Below, one piece after another: positions 9,717 to 19,252 of a stretch of DNA of 64,000 nt (positions within the stretch are counted from its first letter, which is position 1; every line of letters begins with the position of its first letter). The notes under the pieces are model-generated. The model made no database searches and was not told where the DNA came from. It saw only the letters and a program-made list of their open reading frames with translations. The translations under genes and the position numbers were made by a program. This DNA comes from Pedobacter ureilyticus (lineage in GTDB: Bacteria > Bacteroidota > Bacteroidia > Sphingobacteriales > Sphingobacteriaceae), in the NCBI RefSeq assembly GCF_005925345.1, contig NZ_SSHJ01000001.1, positions 558,001 through 622,000 on the forward strand. Direction: 5' to 3'.

Positions 9717-10815
9717 TAAAAAAACTTCTAATGGCCATAGCTACTGCTTTTACTTCTGCGTGTTTCATTCCAGGCCACATAGGTATACTTAAACTGGTAT
9801 CGGCCAATTCTTCTGCTATTGGAAAATCTCCTTTTACGTAACCTAAATGAGCATAAGCTTGTTGCAAATGCGGCGGTATTGGGTAATGAATTAAGGTACC
9901 TACACCGTTATCATTCAAATATTTTTGCAATTGATCTCTGTATTGCGTACGCACCACAAATAAGTGATAGGCATGGGTAGCCTGTGGATGAATATAAGGC
10001 AATACCAAATCGCCTACGCCCTGCAACTCCTTGTAATACCAATCGGCTATTTGTACACGCTGGGCGGTAAAAGGCATTAAGTGTTTCAATTTTACAGACA
10101 AGAAAGCGGCCTGCATTTCATCCAACCTCATGTTATGCCCAATAAGCTCGTTATTGTATTTTACTTTGGAGCCGTAGTTTCTTAATGCCTTTACCTTTTC
10201 GGCTAAGGCGAAATCGTTAGTGGTAATTGCTCCCGCATCGCCAAGTGCGCCTAAATTTTTACCAGGATAAAAACTTACGCCGTTGATATGACCAAAACTA
10301 CCTGTAATTTTGCCGTTGAACGTGGCTCCATGTGCTTGGGCATTATCTTCTATCACATACAATTGATGTTCCTTTGCAATAGCCATTACCTCGTCCATTT
10401 GGCAAGCCTGACCATACAAATGCACAGGCATAATGGCTTTGGTTTGAGGCGTTATTGCTTTGGCTATATTTTCCGGATTGATGTTATAGGTTTTAGGATC
10501 TGGCTCTACCAAAATTGGCGTTGCCCCGGTGTATGAAACTGCTAAAACTGTAGCAATGTAAGTATTTGAAGGAACGATAACCTCGTCTCCTGCACCAATC
10601 TCTAAAGCCTTTAGGGCGAGATATAAAGCATCTAAACCATTGCTAACCCCTACGGTGTACGCCACTTGGTTAAAAACAGCATATTCTGTTTCGAAATTTA
10701 CTAGGTGTTTCCCCAAAATAAACCAGTTGCTCTCGTAAACACTGGTAAAGGCACTAAGCATTTCATCTTTGAGCAAATCGTGCTGAAATTTAAAATCTAA
10801 AACGGGGATGTTCAT
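9706..10815 (-). CDS. DegT/DnrJ/EryC1/StrS sugar aminotransferase (FdtB/QdtB-like)
   Basis: I choose the ATG at 10815 (369 residues, beginning [15 protein letters not shown]) because it forms an ATGA overlap with the acetyltransferase stop; the open frame reaches 10848. This is a PLP enzyme of the sugar aminotransferase family. The PLP Lys is about K186 in [14 protein letters not shown], and the Asp that holds the pyridine nitrogen is about D157 in [11 protein letters not shown]. Next to FdtA-type ketoisomerases and a hexapeptide acetyltransferase, the likely reaction is transamination of dTDP-3-keto-6-deoxyhexose to the 3-amino sugar. Galacto (Fuc3N) or gluco (Qui3N) configuration is not decided by the sequence. 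Confidence 0.9.
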   Translation of the reverse strand: MNIPVLDFKFQHDLLKDEMLSAFTSVYESNWFILGKHLVNFETEYAVFNQVAYTVGVSNGLDALYLALKALEIGAGDEVIVPSNTYIATVLAVSYTGATPILVEPDPKTYNINPENIAKAITPQTKAIMPVHLYGQACQMDEVMAIAKEHQLYVIEDNAQAHGATFNGKITGSFGHINGVSFYPGKNLGALGDAGAITTNDFALAEKVKALRNYGSKVKYNNELIGHNMRLDEMQAAFLSVKLKHLMPFTAQRVQIADWYYKELQGVGDLVLPYIHPQATHAYHLFVVRTQYRDQLQKYLNDNGVGTLIHYPIPPHLQQAYAHLGYVKGDFPIAEELADTSLSIPMWPGMKHAEVKAVAMAIRSFFNEK

Positions 10816-11363
10816 ATCAATATCAATTCGTTGTTTACTACTTTCCAAGTGTTGTTTTTATTGTCAAGATAGGTGTCACTTTGTAAAATCATTTTAGTAC
10901 CATCTTCATTAAGCCAAGCCACCACCTTTGCCGGAGAACCCATAACCAATGCCCTGTTAGGCACATTTTTAGTAACCAATGCCCCAGCGGCAACCATGGC
11001 ATATTCGCCAATAACCAAACCGCCCAATACTACGGCAGCAGCCCCAATTGATGCCTTTTTATGGATATAGGTTTGCTGATATTTTTCGGAATACTGCTTA
11101 GATCTTGGGTATTTATCATTGGTAAACGTTACGTTTGGACCAATAAAAACATCATCCTCGATTTCTATTCCGGTCCACAAATAAACACCAGATTTAATGG
11201 TTACATTGTTACCCATGCTTACCCCATTTTCTATAAACGTATGGCAGTTAATGTTACAATTTTCGCCTATGGTAACGTCCTCCATCACAATGGCATATTG
11301 CCATACTCTGGTGTCTTTTCCTATCTTGCTACTTTTAACATCGGCCAAGGGATGTATCATCAT
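10812..11363 (-). CDS. Sugar N-acyltransferase, left-handed beta-helix (FdtC/WbbJ-like)
   Basis: A 183-residue protein built mostly of hexapeptide repeats (for example [20 protein letters not shown] and the late [20 protein letters not shown]), the LbH fold of trimeric acyltransferases. The stretch [15 protein letters not shown] is typical of sugar 3-N-acetyltransferases. It should acetylate the 3-amino-3,6-dideoxy sugar made by the neighbouring aminotransferase using acetyl-CoA. The ATG at 11363 overlaps the stop of the upstream ketoisomerase (ATGA). Substrate is inferred from neighbours. Confidence 0.87.
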   Translation of the reverse strand: MMIHPLADVKSSKIGKDTRVWQYAIVMEDVTIGENCNINCHTFIENGVSMGNNVTIKSGVYLWTGIEIEDDVFIGPNVTFTNDKYPRSKQYSEKYQQTYIHKKASIGAAAVVLGGLVIGEYAMVAAGALVTKNVPNRALVMGSPAKVVAWLNEDGTKMILQSDTYLDNKNNTWKVVNNELILI

Positions 11364-11776
11364 AAACCTTTATATTTTAAATATTCGTTGTAATCCCTGA
11401 AATAATCTTCCTCTCCGTAGGTTTTAGAAGCGAGCACTAAACAAATAGAGCCACTAGAAAAATTATCGATCTCTCTCCAAATTCCTGCAGGCATATAAAC
11501 CCCCATATTTGGGCGAGCCAGATGTATGGTTCGCTTAATTCGGCCATCGTTTACAATTAAATCAAAACTACCACTTGCTGCTACTATAAGTTGTTGCAAC
11601 TCTTTATGTCCGTGTCCACCTCTCGATTCTCCGGCAGGCACATCATATAAATAATACACCCGCTCTATAGAAAAAGGTATTTCATCGCCTTCGTTAATAG
11701 CGGTAATATTGCCCTTAGTGTAGTGGTTTTTTGGCAAACTGATTAGGTTGCAATCATATACTGTGGTAGATTTCAT
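11360..11776 (-). CDS. fdtA: dTDP-4-keto-6-deoxyglucose 3,4-ketoisomerase (FdtA/WxcM-like), canonical copy
   Basis: A 138-residue cupin. The segment RVYYLYDVPAGESRGGHGHK keeps the Tyr, Arg and the two-His HxH pair that form the FdtA/QdtA active site, followed by QQLIVAASGSFDLIVNDG, the cupin strand core. The enzyme shifts the keto group of dTDP-4-keto-6-deoxyglucose from C4 to C3 before transamination. Its ATG overlaps the stop of a second, related cupin gene (ATGA). FdtA and QdtA differ in the C4 configuration of the product, which I cannot assign here. Confidence 0.88.
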   Translation of the reverse strand: MKSTTVYDCNLISLPKNHYTKGNITAINEGDEIPFSIERVYYLYDVPAGESRGGHGHKELQQLIVAASGSFDLIVNDGRIKRTIHLARPNMGVYMPAGIWREIDNFSSGSICLVLASKTYGEEDYFRDYNEYLKYKGL

Positions 11777-12168
11777 ACAAATTGCGTTTTAAATTCTTCA
11801 AAATTGCGTTCGTAGTCCTGTTCGTCGAATTTCATACTCGATAGATGTAAACTCAATGAATTTGTAGAGAAGTTTTCCATGTGTCTCCAAGTAAGTGCTG
11901 GTATGTAAAGCCCATAGTAAGATCTATTTAATTGGTAGGTTTTTGTTGAGCCATCTGGATTGGTAATTACCACATCGAAACTACCGCTCAAGGCAATAAT
12001 TACCTCTTCTTGCTGATGATAAGCATGCCCACCGCGATGCTCACCGCCAGGTACATCATAAGTCCAAAATGTTCTTTTAATCTTAAAAGGCAGTTGATCT
12101 TGGTATTGAAGAAAAGTAAGGTTTCCTCTTGGATCTAATATTTTCGGAAATTCAATTATTTTAACCAC
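11773..12168 (-). CDS. FdtA/WxcM-like cupin, divergent paralogue
   Basis: A 131-residue single-domain cupin related to the downstream FdtA along its whole length (EFPKILDPRGNLTFL, TFWTYDVPGGEHRGGHAYH, SGSFDVVITNPDG, WRHMENFS). Where the canonical enzyme has HGH, this copy has HAYH, so the second active-site His position is Tyr with a His one residue on. The usual YY pair is also FW. It starts with GTG at 12168, 12 bp after the ABC exporter gene. It may be a ketoisomerase with altered specificity, a sugar epimerase, or a subunit or stabiliser of its neighbour. Confidence 0.8.
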   Translation of the reverse strand: MVKIIEFPKILDPRGNLTFLQYQDQLPFKIKRTFWTYDVPGGEHRGGHAYHQQEEVIIALSGSFDVVITNPDGSTKTYQLNRSYYGLYIPALTWRHMENFSTNSLSLHLSSMKFDEQDYERNFEEFKTQFV

Positions 12169-12180
12169 TTTATTTTATTG

Positions 12181-13971
12181 TTATGCGTTAACAGATTGTA
12201 ATTCTACCATCTTTTTGAAATCATTATTTCCATTCATAAGTGTCTCAAAAGTCCCCATTTGAGCTATGGCACCTTCGTGTAAGTAGATAATTTTATCGGC
12301 ATTTTTTACTGTAGATAAGCGATGGGCGATACAAATCATCGTAACCTTACCTTTAAGCTGCTGTATACTCTGTTGTATTTCCTTTTCGGTAAAAGAATCC
12401 ATTGCAGAGGTTGCTTCATCCATTATCAAAAAATCAACATTTTTAAAAAGTTCTCTGGCCATGGCAATACGTTGTTTTTGGCCTCCGCTTAAATTGATAC
12501 CATCTGTACCTAAAACTTCATGCATGCCCTTTTCTTTAGCCATTACAAAATCCCAAATTGCGGCAGATTTGCAAACGTTTTCGAACCTTAACAAACTCTC
12601 TGGAGTTGGCGCTGTCCAAAAGGTAATATTGTTATAAATAGTATCGTTAAATATCACGGCATCTTGCGTGATGTAGCCAATTCTACTTTGAAAACTTGTT
12701 AAATCCCAATCTTGTAAGCTCATGGCATCGGCCATAACCTTACCTGTACTTGGCTTTAAAAGGCCTGTAATTAGGCTTACCAATGTAGATTTTCCGCTGC
12801 CGCTAGGCCCAACAATAGCCACAGTTTCGTTTTTTTGGATGGTAAAAGAGATATCGTGCAATACGGTACGTTTACCATATTTATAGCCTACGCTATCTAT
12901 CACTAGGCTATCGCGAAGTCCGGTAAACCTAATGCCCTGCGTTTCTTCTTTGTTAGCTTCTAAAACCGTTATCAATTGATCGGTACTTTCTAAAGCCCCG
13001 GCAACCCCCAAAAAAGAACTCCAAGCGGTTTGGTATTGCATTAAACAAGACAGTGCCCGATAGAAAAAAAGAAGGCTAACCAGTACTGCGGCTAAAGGTT
13101 CTCTTAAAACCATAGCCTGTACCATAATTACGGCACATAATACCATGATACTTAATGGCTCTCTAGCAGCACTTAAAAACACCGACATGATACCAATTCT
13201 AGTGTTCTTCTGTTCGATTTCTTCTACCTGCACAGCTAATTTACTACGGTACTTTGCCGCTACACCGTTAGCTTTTAAATATTTGTAAGAAGAAAGATAA
13301 TCGGCAATTAAGCCTTGAAATTTACCGCTGCCATCAGTTAACTGGCGTGATATAGCCTTTGTTTTTCTATATACTTTTCCATATACAAAATCAACCAGCA
13401 GGCCTCCAACACAAACCATACAAGCAAATTTCCAGTTTAAAGAAAATGCAAAACCGATGTATACAAGCACTAATATCAATTGCTGAAACGCTAAGAAATA
13501 AGACTGACAAGCTCTAGCTACCCTTTCTATCTCAGTAGTTAGCATATTTTGTATTTTTCCCTGATCGCAAGAGGCGAAATAATAATAGCTAACTTCATTT
13601 AGGGCCTTTATGCTATTTATTCTTATCTTTTTGATGAAGTATTGCTGGGTAGCAACCTGATAGGCACCTTTAAAATAATAAGCCACGCCTTTTAATACAA
13701 AGAAAACAAGCAGCATTACCAAAACTGTTTGCAAGTTTAAGGTTAGGCCAAAATCTTCGATCCATTTAACAAATGCTATTGTACTATCGCCATCTTGTTG
13801 TATTAAGTTTTGGCCAGCGGCTATATAAAGTAAGGGAAGAAACATACTTAATCCCAAACCATCTAATAAGCCCACTACAATATTAAGTATGACCACAAAA
13901 AACACTCTTTCTTTAAGATAGCTCCTAAAGAAATTGAAATAATGAATTCGTTTTTTAAGTGTTTCTTGCAT
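12181..13971 (-). CDS. ABC exporter (fused membrane and ATPase domains, MsbA/PglK-like)
   Basis: A 596-residue half-transporter. Six membrane helices occupy about residues 20-330. The ATPase domain has Walker A GPSGSGKST (388-396), signature LSGGQ (494-498), Walker B LIMDEA (515-520) and a switch His in CIAHRLS. This type exports lipids or flips lipid-linked oligosaccharides. Its place between wzc and the sugar-nucleotide genes, 5 bp after wzc, makes an EPS-related substrate likely. Multidrug or lipid export cannot be excluded. The operon also contains a Wzx flippase. Confidence 0.88.
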   Translation of the reverse strand: MQETLKKRIHYFNFFRSYLKERVFFVVILNIVVGLLDGLGLSMFLPLLYIAAGQNLIQQDGDSTIAFVKWIEDFGLTLNLQTVLVMLLVFFVLKGVAYYFKGAYQVATQQYFIKKIRINSIKALNEVSYYYFASCDQGKIQNMLTTEIERVARACQSYFLAFQQLILVLVYIGFAFSLNWKFACMVCVGGLLVDFVYGKVYRKTKAISRQLTDGSGKFQGLIADYLSSYKYLKANGVAAKYRSKLAVQVEEIEQKNTRIGIMSVFLSAAREPLSIMVLCAVIMVQAMVLREPLAAVLVSLLFFYRALSCLMQYQTAWSSFLGVAGALESTDQLITVLEANKEETQGIRFTGLRDSLVIDSVGYKYGKRTVLHDISFTIQKNETVAIVGPSGSGKSTLVSLITGLLKPSTGKVMADAMSLQDWDLTSFQSRIGYITQDAVIFNDTIYNNITFWTAPTPESLLRFENVCKSAAIWDFVMAKEKGMHEVLGTDGINLSGGQKQRIAMARELFKNVDFLIMDEATSAMDSFTEKEIQQSIQQLKGKVTMICIAHRLSTVKNADKIIYLHEGAIAQMGTFETLMNGNNDFKKMVELQSVNA

Positions 13972-13976
13972 AAGGC

Positions 13977-16382
13977 TTACTTTTTAGAAAACCAGTTTGA
14001 CATTTTCTTCGAAACAGGATTTTTTTCTACCGCAGCATGATAGCCATAACCATATTGTTTGTTAAAAACTACTTCCATGTCATTGTAGATTACATAAGCT
14101 TTCTTCATCAAGCCCTTTTCAATTAAGCTGTTTAAGTAATCTATAGAGCTCCACTCAGAGTTGAGGTGTCTAAAAATGTAGAAATTGATATCAGCTACCT
14201 TGAAAATATCTATTGTTTCTGACACGAAACCCGCGGGCGGGCAATCAAGAATAACCACTTCATACTTCTCTCTTAGCTCCTTAATCATCTGCACAAAAGT
14301 TGGCCGCACTATTAACTCGGCCGGATTTGGAGGCAGCGGACCAGAAAGCAGAATATCTAAATTTTGTGATCCAGAAGGTTGGATTAAATCATCTAAAGCA
14401 CCATTACCAATTAAATAGTTACTTACACCCAAATCATTGCGCAAGTTAAAGTGCTCTGCAATTCTTGGCATACGAAGATCCATTCCTACCAAAACGGTTT
14501 TCTTACCGCTGAGAGAATAGATCGATGCCGTGTTGATAGAACAGAAAGTCTTTCCTTCTCCAGCTTTTCCACTTGTAAAAGAAATCACTAGGCTATCATT
14601 CTGTTCGTGCAAAAATTGAGTACTTGCACGTATACTCCTAAAATTCTCACTAATGAATGATCTTGGGGAGTGTAGTACAACTGCGCTGCCCTCCTTCCCA
14701 AAATTTCTAAACACAATCCCCACCAAAGGCGCCAAAGATCTTTTTTCTAACAACTTCACGTCGTAAATTTTGTTATCAAATGAATTTCTGACAAAGACAA
14801 GTACCACGGGAATGAGAATACCTAAACAAAACGCTACGATATAATTTCTGCTAGAAATAGGAGATAAAACTCCGCCCACCTGCCTAGATAAATCTAAAAT
14901 CTGACTAGAAGGAACATTACTTGCACTGGTTATTTCAGCTTCTGAACGTTTCTGTAATAGGTAAGTGTAAATGTTTTCGCTAATGGTAAACTGACGTTGG
15001 ATGCTTAACAAATTTCTTTCTACCTGAGGTAGTTGATCAAGCTCGCCACTTAATTCGGCTATTCTGGTGTTTACATCTTTTAAAGACAAATTGGCTGCAT
15101 TTAGCGAGCGCTTTAGATTTTCGCGAACCGAGGCCAACAAACTCGAATACTTAAACTCTAGATCTTTTAAGGCCTGATTTTCTGGCGATAACACCTGCCT
15201 AAGCCTCTCTCTCTTACTTTGGTTTTCTAACAGCTCTGGAATAAGTCTTTCCAAAACACTTTCTTCGATACCGATAGACGAAGGCACCACTAGCTGGCTT
15301 ACCTTATCTTGCTCTAAATAAGCAAGTGTACTTTGATAATACTTTATTTTTAGGCTAATGGCCGCACTATTATCTTGCAACGTACCCAATCTAGCATAAA
15401 CAACATTACCTTGTTCTTTTAGGTTAAAACTTTCACTTTTAGTTCTATAGGATTGCAACTTATCTTCAAAAAACACCATCGAATCGGTAATATTCTTCAG
15501 CTGTTCTTTAATGAACGCAGCGGTATTAATAGAGGTCTGGTTTTTAACTTTTAACTCTCGCTCTTGATAAACCTGAATAAGTTTGTTGATATAGGTTTTG
15601 TCTTTATCCACCATTTGGCTCTCTAGCCCTAGCGACAAAATTGAAGACTCCTTTTTAAGCAGTTCTACTTTCATCTTTTTGCTGTAGGCCTCGGCTAGGT
15701 CAAAGTCAGACCTAAGTCTAAAAGAAAAATCTTTTGCATTACTGATGTTTTCATTCCGTACTATCCTAAACTTGTAGTTTTTAGCCACAATCCATTGGTT
15801 TAGGCGATAAGAACCAGCTACCGCTAACTTGTTCAAGTCTAGTACACTCTTTCTATCTTTAGCTTTTGGATCGTAAAGTGATAACGATTTATCGGCAATA
15901 CTTAAAGAAAATGTGTCGTTTCCGGTAAAAAGAACTTCCAACTCTCCCCCCAACAATTGGCGGTGTTCCCAATCTACCTCTACGGTGTAAGGGAGTGTAT
16001 GGTAAACTTCATAATGTCGCCAAAAATTCTCTTGAAAATACTCTACATTAAAATCTAATTGTCTTACCGCATTTAGGGCTAAAGTAAAAGAGTTTAAAAT
16101 GGCAATTTCGTTATCTATGCTGTTGGGCATTTTTATGCCAATATTTTGGAATAAATCTATCGACTCGGCGTTTTTATCTTGCTTAATTTCTAGCGTTGCT
16201 TTAACCTGATAAGTTGGATTGGCAGTTTTGAGCAAAATGTAAGCTATACAAAGATTTACCAAAACAAAAACCAGTATATATGGCCAAATTTTTACTACAT
16301 CTACAAACAGCTTCCTAATGTCACTATTTTCGTCAACACGCTCTTTGGGTTTAGATATGGTGTGTATATTCTCTGGCTTCAT
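13977..16382 (-). CDS. wzc: Polysaccharide co-polymerase / tyrosine autokinase (Wzc)
   Basis: An 801-residue inner-membrane protein. The first membrane helix is at about 34-51, a long coiled periplasmic region follows, and the second helix lies at about 511-530. The cytoplasmic BY-kinase domain has Walker A GKAGEGKTF (about 604-612), a Walker A' site with the Asp kept but unusual surroundings (VLVGMDLRMP) and Walker B VVILDCPP. The C-terminal YGYGYH is the phosphorylated tyrosine cluster, short compared with E. coli Wzc. It controls chain length and export with Wza, encoded 1 bp upstream. The PHP phosphatase at 20613-21353 is the likely antagonist. Confidence 0.94.
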   Translation of the reverse strand: MKPENIHTISKPKERVDENSDIRKLFVDVVKIWPYILVFVLVNLCIAYILLKTANPTYQVKATLEIKQDKNAESIDLFQNIGIKMPNSIDNEIAILNSFTLALNAVRQLDFNVEYFQENFWRHYEVYHTLPYTVEVDWEHRQLLGGELEVLFTGNDTFSLSIADKSLSLYDPKAKDRKSVLDLNKLAVAGSYRLNQWIVAKNYKFRIVRNENISNAKDFSFRLRSDFDLAEAYSKKMKVELLKKESSILSLGLESQMVDKDKTYINKLIQVYQERELKVKNQTSINTAAFIKEQLKNITDSMVFFEDKLQSYRTKSESFNLKEQGNVVYARLGTLQDNSAAISLKIKYYQSTLAYLEQDKVSQLVVPSSIGIEESVLERLIPELLENQSKRERLRQVLSPENQALKDLEFKYSSLLASVRENLKRSLNAANLSLKDVNTRIAELSGELDQLPQVERNLLSIQRQFTISENIYTYLLQKRSEAEITSASNVPSSQILDLSRQVGGVLSPISSRNYIVAFCLGILIPVVLVFVRNSFDNKIYDVKLLEKRSLAPLVGIVFRNFGKEGSAVVLHSPRSFISENFRSIRASTQFLHEQNDSLVISFTSGKAGEGKTFCSINTASIYSLSGKKTVLVGMDLRMPRIAEHFNLRNDLGVSNYLIGNGALDDLIQPSGSQNLDILLSGPLPPNPAELIVRPTFVQMIKELREKYEVVILDCPPAGFVSETIDIFKVADINFYIFRHLNSEWSSIDYLNSLIEKGLMKKAYVIYNDMEVVFNKQYGYGYHAAVEKNPVSKKMSNWFSKK

Positions 16383-16383
16383 A

Positions 16384-17226
16384 TTACTTGGTTAACCCGA
16401 CGATTAATGCGGCGGCACTCAAAATGGTCACTAAAATCTGTATCGTCTGTCCGGTATTTGCACCTGCTCCGTATTGTCTTACCTTCATAGGCTCGGCATA
16501 TAACTGGTCGTTAGGCTGTATAAAATAATAGGGAGATTTGATGATATCTCTATCGTTAAGGTTAAGCACATGTATTTTTGTACCCTCTGGGTACTGTCTC
16601 AACAATAACACTTTGCTTCTTTTAGCCAGCAAAGTCATATCGCCAGAATTGGCAATGGCTTCAAAAATGGTTAACCTTTCTTGCAGTATCACATATCTGC
16701 CAGGTTTATTAAATTCTCCAAAAGTACTGAACCTAATACCACCTAATTTAACTTTTACATATAAGGTTTCTTCCGTAGCCTTTTTAAAGTAAGCCCCTAA
16801 TCTTTCGGTAATTTTAGATTCGGTTTCTTCTAAAGTTAGGCCGCCAATGGCAAGCTTACCTATAAACGGCAATTTAATTTCGCCTTGCTGGTTAAGGGTA
16901 TAACCGGTCATGTAATAGGCGTCTCCACCAGATTGCATTACTCCCGCTTGGTTGCTTACGTTTACAGTTTCATCCGGATTTCTCAATCCAAAAACAGCAT
17001 TCATTTCTGGTATAGAAGTTTTAATCTGTACATCTACAATATCATTATACTGCAACCGATATACAGGAATGTTGTATTTAATTAAAACATCTTCGTTTAG
17101 TGCATTATCATTCTTGTTTTTTTGCAGATAAACAATACGTTTATTAGAAATACAAGAAGACATCATCAAAAAACCAACAAGGCATAAAATGGTGTATGAA
17201 AATTTGAGTTTATTTCTATAGATCAT
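16384..17226 (-). CDS. wza: Outer-membrane polysaccharide export lipoprotein (Wza)
   Basis: A 280-residue lipoprotein. The signal peptide ends in the lipobox MSSC, giving Cys25 as the acylated residue. The polysaccharide-export domain begins at about residue 55 (YRLQYNDIVDVQI) and is followed by an SLBB-type segment (FNKPGRYVILQERLTIFEAI). A C-terminal hydrophobic stretch (about 258-278) resembles the helix that lines the Wza pore, although this protein is shorter than E. coli Wza. It is the first gene of the EPS operon and forms the export channel with Wzc. Confidence 0.92.
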   Translation of the reverse strand: MIYRNKLKFSYTILCLVGFLMMSSCISNKRIVYLQKNKNDNALNEDVLIKYNIPVYRLQYNDIVDVQIKTSIPEMNAVFGLRNPDETVNVSNQAGVMQSGGDAYYMTGYTLNQQGEIKLPFIGKLAIGGLTLEETESKITERLGAYFKKATEETLYVKVKLGGIRFSTFGEFNKPGRYVILQERLTIFEAIANSGDMTLLAKRSKVLLLRQYPEGTKIHVLNLNDRDIIKSPYYFIQPNDQLYAEPMKVRQYGAGANTGQTIQILVTILSAAALIVGLTK

Positions 17227-17730
17227 AAAAGGAAAAAAATACAGATAAAAGCAGACGCATTATTTAACTATCGTTAGGAAATTATCCTATTAACGTAGCT
17301 TACAAACGGCATACAAGGCTTAATTAATAACAGCACCAACGCACCAATCGATACAAATTCTACCATATTTACATAGGCTGTTAAAAGGGATAAAACTCTG
17401 TTTCCCGACCAAAAAAAAGCCAGAAAGAAAGAGAAAAAAAAGAATAAAAATGTATTAACACTTGTGGTAGCTAATAAAGGTTGCAAATGAAGCCTTAATA
17501 CACTGAACTTAAACTTGTCGAGCATAAGCCAAATGTATTGCTTTGGCAAAGCAGATTGGCATTTTAAGATATGCAATGACACTATTTGTAAATGAAACGC
17601 ACCGCTACCAGTAGGTGCCATTTCATTTACATTATAAAACAGTAGAGCATTCTAAAACTGAACCCTAATTTCAAATCAATAAATTAGCTGTTAACTAGCT
17701 AAAATGGCTAGAACAATCTAAATAAACGAC
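17227..17730. promoter_or_regulatory. Divergent spacer between the EPS operon and the PAS pseudo-kinase gene
   Basis: About 500 bp separate wza (minus) from the plus-strand PAS gene, so the control regions of both must lie here. I see an AT-rich stretch and a short inverted repeat ttagct/agctaa at 17684-17689 and 17697-17702, about 30 bp before the plus-strand start. I found no convincing TAnnTTTG box in front of wza. The only open frame of note is the doubtful 115-codon one at 17274-17621. Confidence 0.4.
17274..17621 (-). CDS. Doubtful hydrophobic small protein
   Basis: A 115-codon frame in the EPS promoter region. From an internal Met (MLDKFKFSVLRLHLQPLL) it reads like a basic N-terminus followed by two hydrophobic helices, including a run of Phe (VNTFLFFFFSFFLAFFW). 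That resembles the first helices of LTA-synthase or phosphoethanolamine-transferase type proteins, so it could be a remnant of such a gene. I see no ribosome binding site, and poly-A-rich DNA gives Phe runs by chance. It may not be a gene. Confidence 0.22.
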   Translation of the reverse strand: MAPTGSGAFHLQIVSLHILKCQSALPKQYIWLMLDKFKFSVLRLHLQPLLATTSVNTFLFFFFSFFLAFFWSGNRVLSLLTAYVNMVEFVSIGALVLLLIKPCMPFVSYVNRIIS

Positions 17731-19233
17731 GTGAACTTACATTACAAATCTATGTTTCTCTCTCAACGGGTTTACGGTAAGGAGTTAAATAATACACTTT
17801 CCTCAATACCAAATAAGGATACGGTACTACATGCATTAGATGTCTTTTCATTTGGTCTTTTAAAATTGAGTTTTGATGGTAAAGTACGTTATTGGAGCCC
17901 TGCTGCAGAAAAACTTACTGGCTACACAGCAGAAGAAATATTAAACAAAAATATCTTTGGTTCTGTACCTGAAATAGACTTGGTAAAATTCCACAAGATG
18001 TGGCACCAACTCACTTACGAAAAACGTGAATTACAGTTTCGGGAATATTATTGGGCAGCACAAAGCTGGTTTCAGTTCTACGCTTACCCTGCCGAAGATC
18101 ATGTCTTGATTTACTTTAAGGACATAGGCAAAAAAATAGCACTTAGAAAAAAATTAGCACTCAAGATTAGTCAGCTGAAAGAAATTTCGGTTTTTAACTC
18201 TCACGAAATTAGAAAATCATTAGCTAATTTGTTAGCGCTTTCGGATATGCTGAAAGACGACATTACTAAAGAAGAATTGAGGGAATTTGTTGGATACATT
18301 AATCGTTCGACCAAAGACCTAGAGCACATCATTACCAATAGAGATTTTTTAGTTAAAGACGACTGCGAAGCCTTATTGCCTAGGCTAGAGATTTTCAATA
18401 TCAAAGCATTGTTGCACGAAATTAAAGACGAGTTTGCACAAAAAACAATAAATCAATTTCATTTTAGATGTACTTCTGGAAAAATATATGCCGATAGGCA
18501 AAACATGGCAACCTGTATTAAACTATTGTTGCAACATGCCTGCGCTAAGTCTTCTAATAAAGATCAAATTAAATTACGTGCATTTTTAAAAGATGGTATT
18601 TTCTACATTTCTATAAATAATATCGAAAACATCATCGCGGCCGAAGAGCTCACGCAGCTACATGGAGCAATTATCAGCAAAACAAATAAAAGGCATTCTT
18701 TACAAAAAGTAGCGCTGCTTTGTCAAAAACATCACGGAAGTGTTTGGCTTAGTTCAAACAACGCTAAAGGTACTACCTATACCATCGCTCTACCAATCAA
18801 TAGCTTTTCATCTTTTAAAATAATAGCGAAACCACCACAAGAAAGTTTAGCCGCAATAAACGAAATGCTTGTACAGTTTGATTTTAGTAACCGCTGTATC
18901 AAATTGAAATGGATAGGTCATTTTGATGAGGATAGTAGAAAAAAGAACTTTTACAGACTGCTAGAAATCTTGAAGAACAACTCTTTTTCAAAAATAATTA
19001 GCGATGAAACAGCTGTAATAGGAGGAAACACAGTTGCTGTAAACTGGATGACTAAATACGGTTTTCCATTGTTAGTAAAATCTGGATTGAAGCATTACGC
19101 TTGGATTGTTTCGAAAAACGAGTTCGCACTACTGAGTGCTTCTCACATAGCAAAAACATTAAAAAAACATCAAATCATCAGCATTTTCCACCAAAACCGC
19201 TTGGCCGCTAAGTGGATTTACAAACAAGACTAA
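17731..19233 (+). CDS. PAS-domain protein with a degenerate histidine-kinase core and an extra C-terminal domain
   Basis: A 500-residue protein from GTG at 17731 (an ATG at 17752 would remove 7 residues). A PAS domain spans about 32-138 (VRYWSPAAEKLTGYTAEEIL). A dimerisation helix follows with an H-box-like NSHEIRKSLANLLALSDML, the phospho-acceptor being H158. The ATPase part (about 215-357) is degenerate: the N-box Asn is His269 and the DxG box is missing, but the terminal GTTYTIALP survives. Residues 371-499 form a further domain (about LKWIGHFDEDSRKKNFYRLL onward) like the STAS/SEC14-like domain seen in Bacteroidota. No membrane helix. It starts the divergent EPS-associated group and may act as a sensor or scaffold. 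Confidence 0.75.
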   Translation: MNLHYKSMFLSQRVYGKELNNTLSSIPNKDTVLHALDVFSFGLLKLSFDGKVRYWSPAAEKLTGYTAEEILNKNIFGSVPEIDLVKFHKMWHQLTYEKRELQFREYYWAAQSWFQFYAYPAEDHVLIYFKDIGKKIALRKKLALKISQLKEISVFNSHEIRKSLANLLALSDMLKDDITKEELREFVGYINRSTKDLEHIITNRDFLVKDDCEALLPRLEIFNIKALLHEIKDEFAQKTINQFHFRCTSGKIYADRQNMATCIKLLLQHACAKSSNKDQIKLRAFLKDGIFYISINNIENIIAAEELTQLHGAIISKTNKRHSLQKVALLCQKHHGSVWLSSNNAKGTTYTIALPINSFSSFKIIAKPPQESLAAINEMLVQFDFSNRCIKLKWIGHFDEDSRKKNFYRLLEILKNNSFSKIISDETAVIGGNTVAVNWMTKYGFPLLVKSGLKHYAWIVSKNEFALLSASHIAKTLKKHQIISIFHQNRLAAKWIYKQD

Positions 19234-19252
19234 AGAAATACTAAATAAATAT

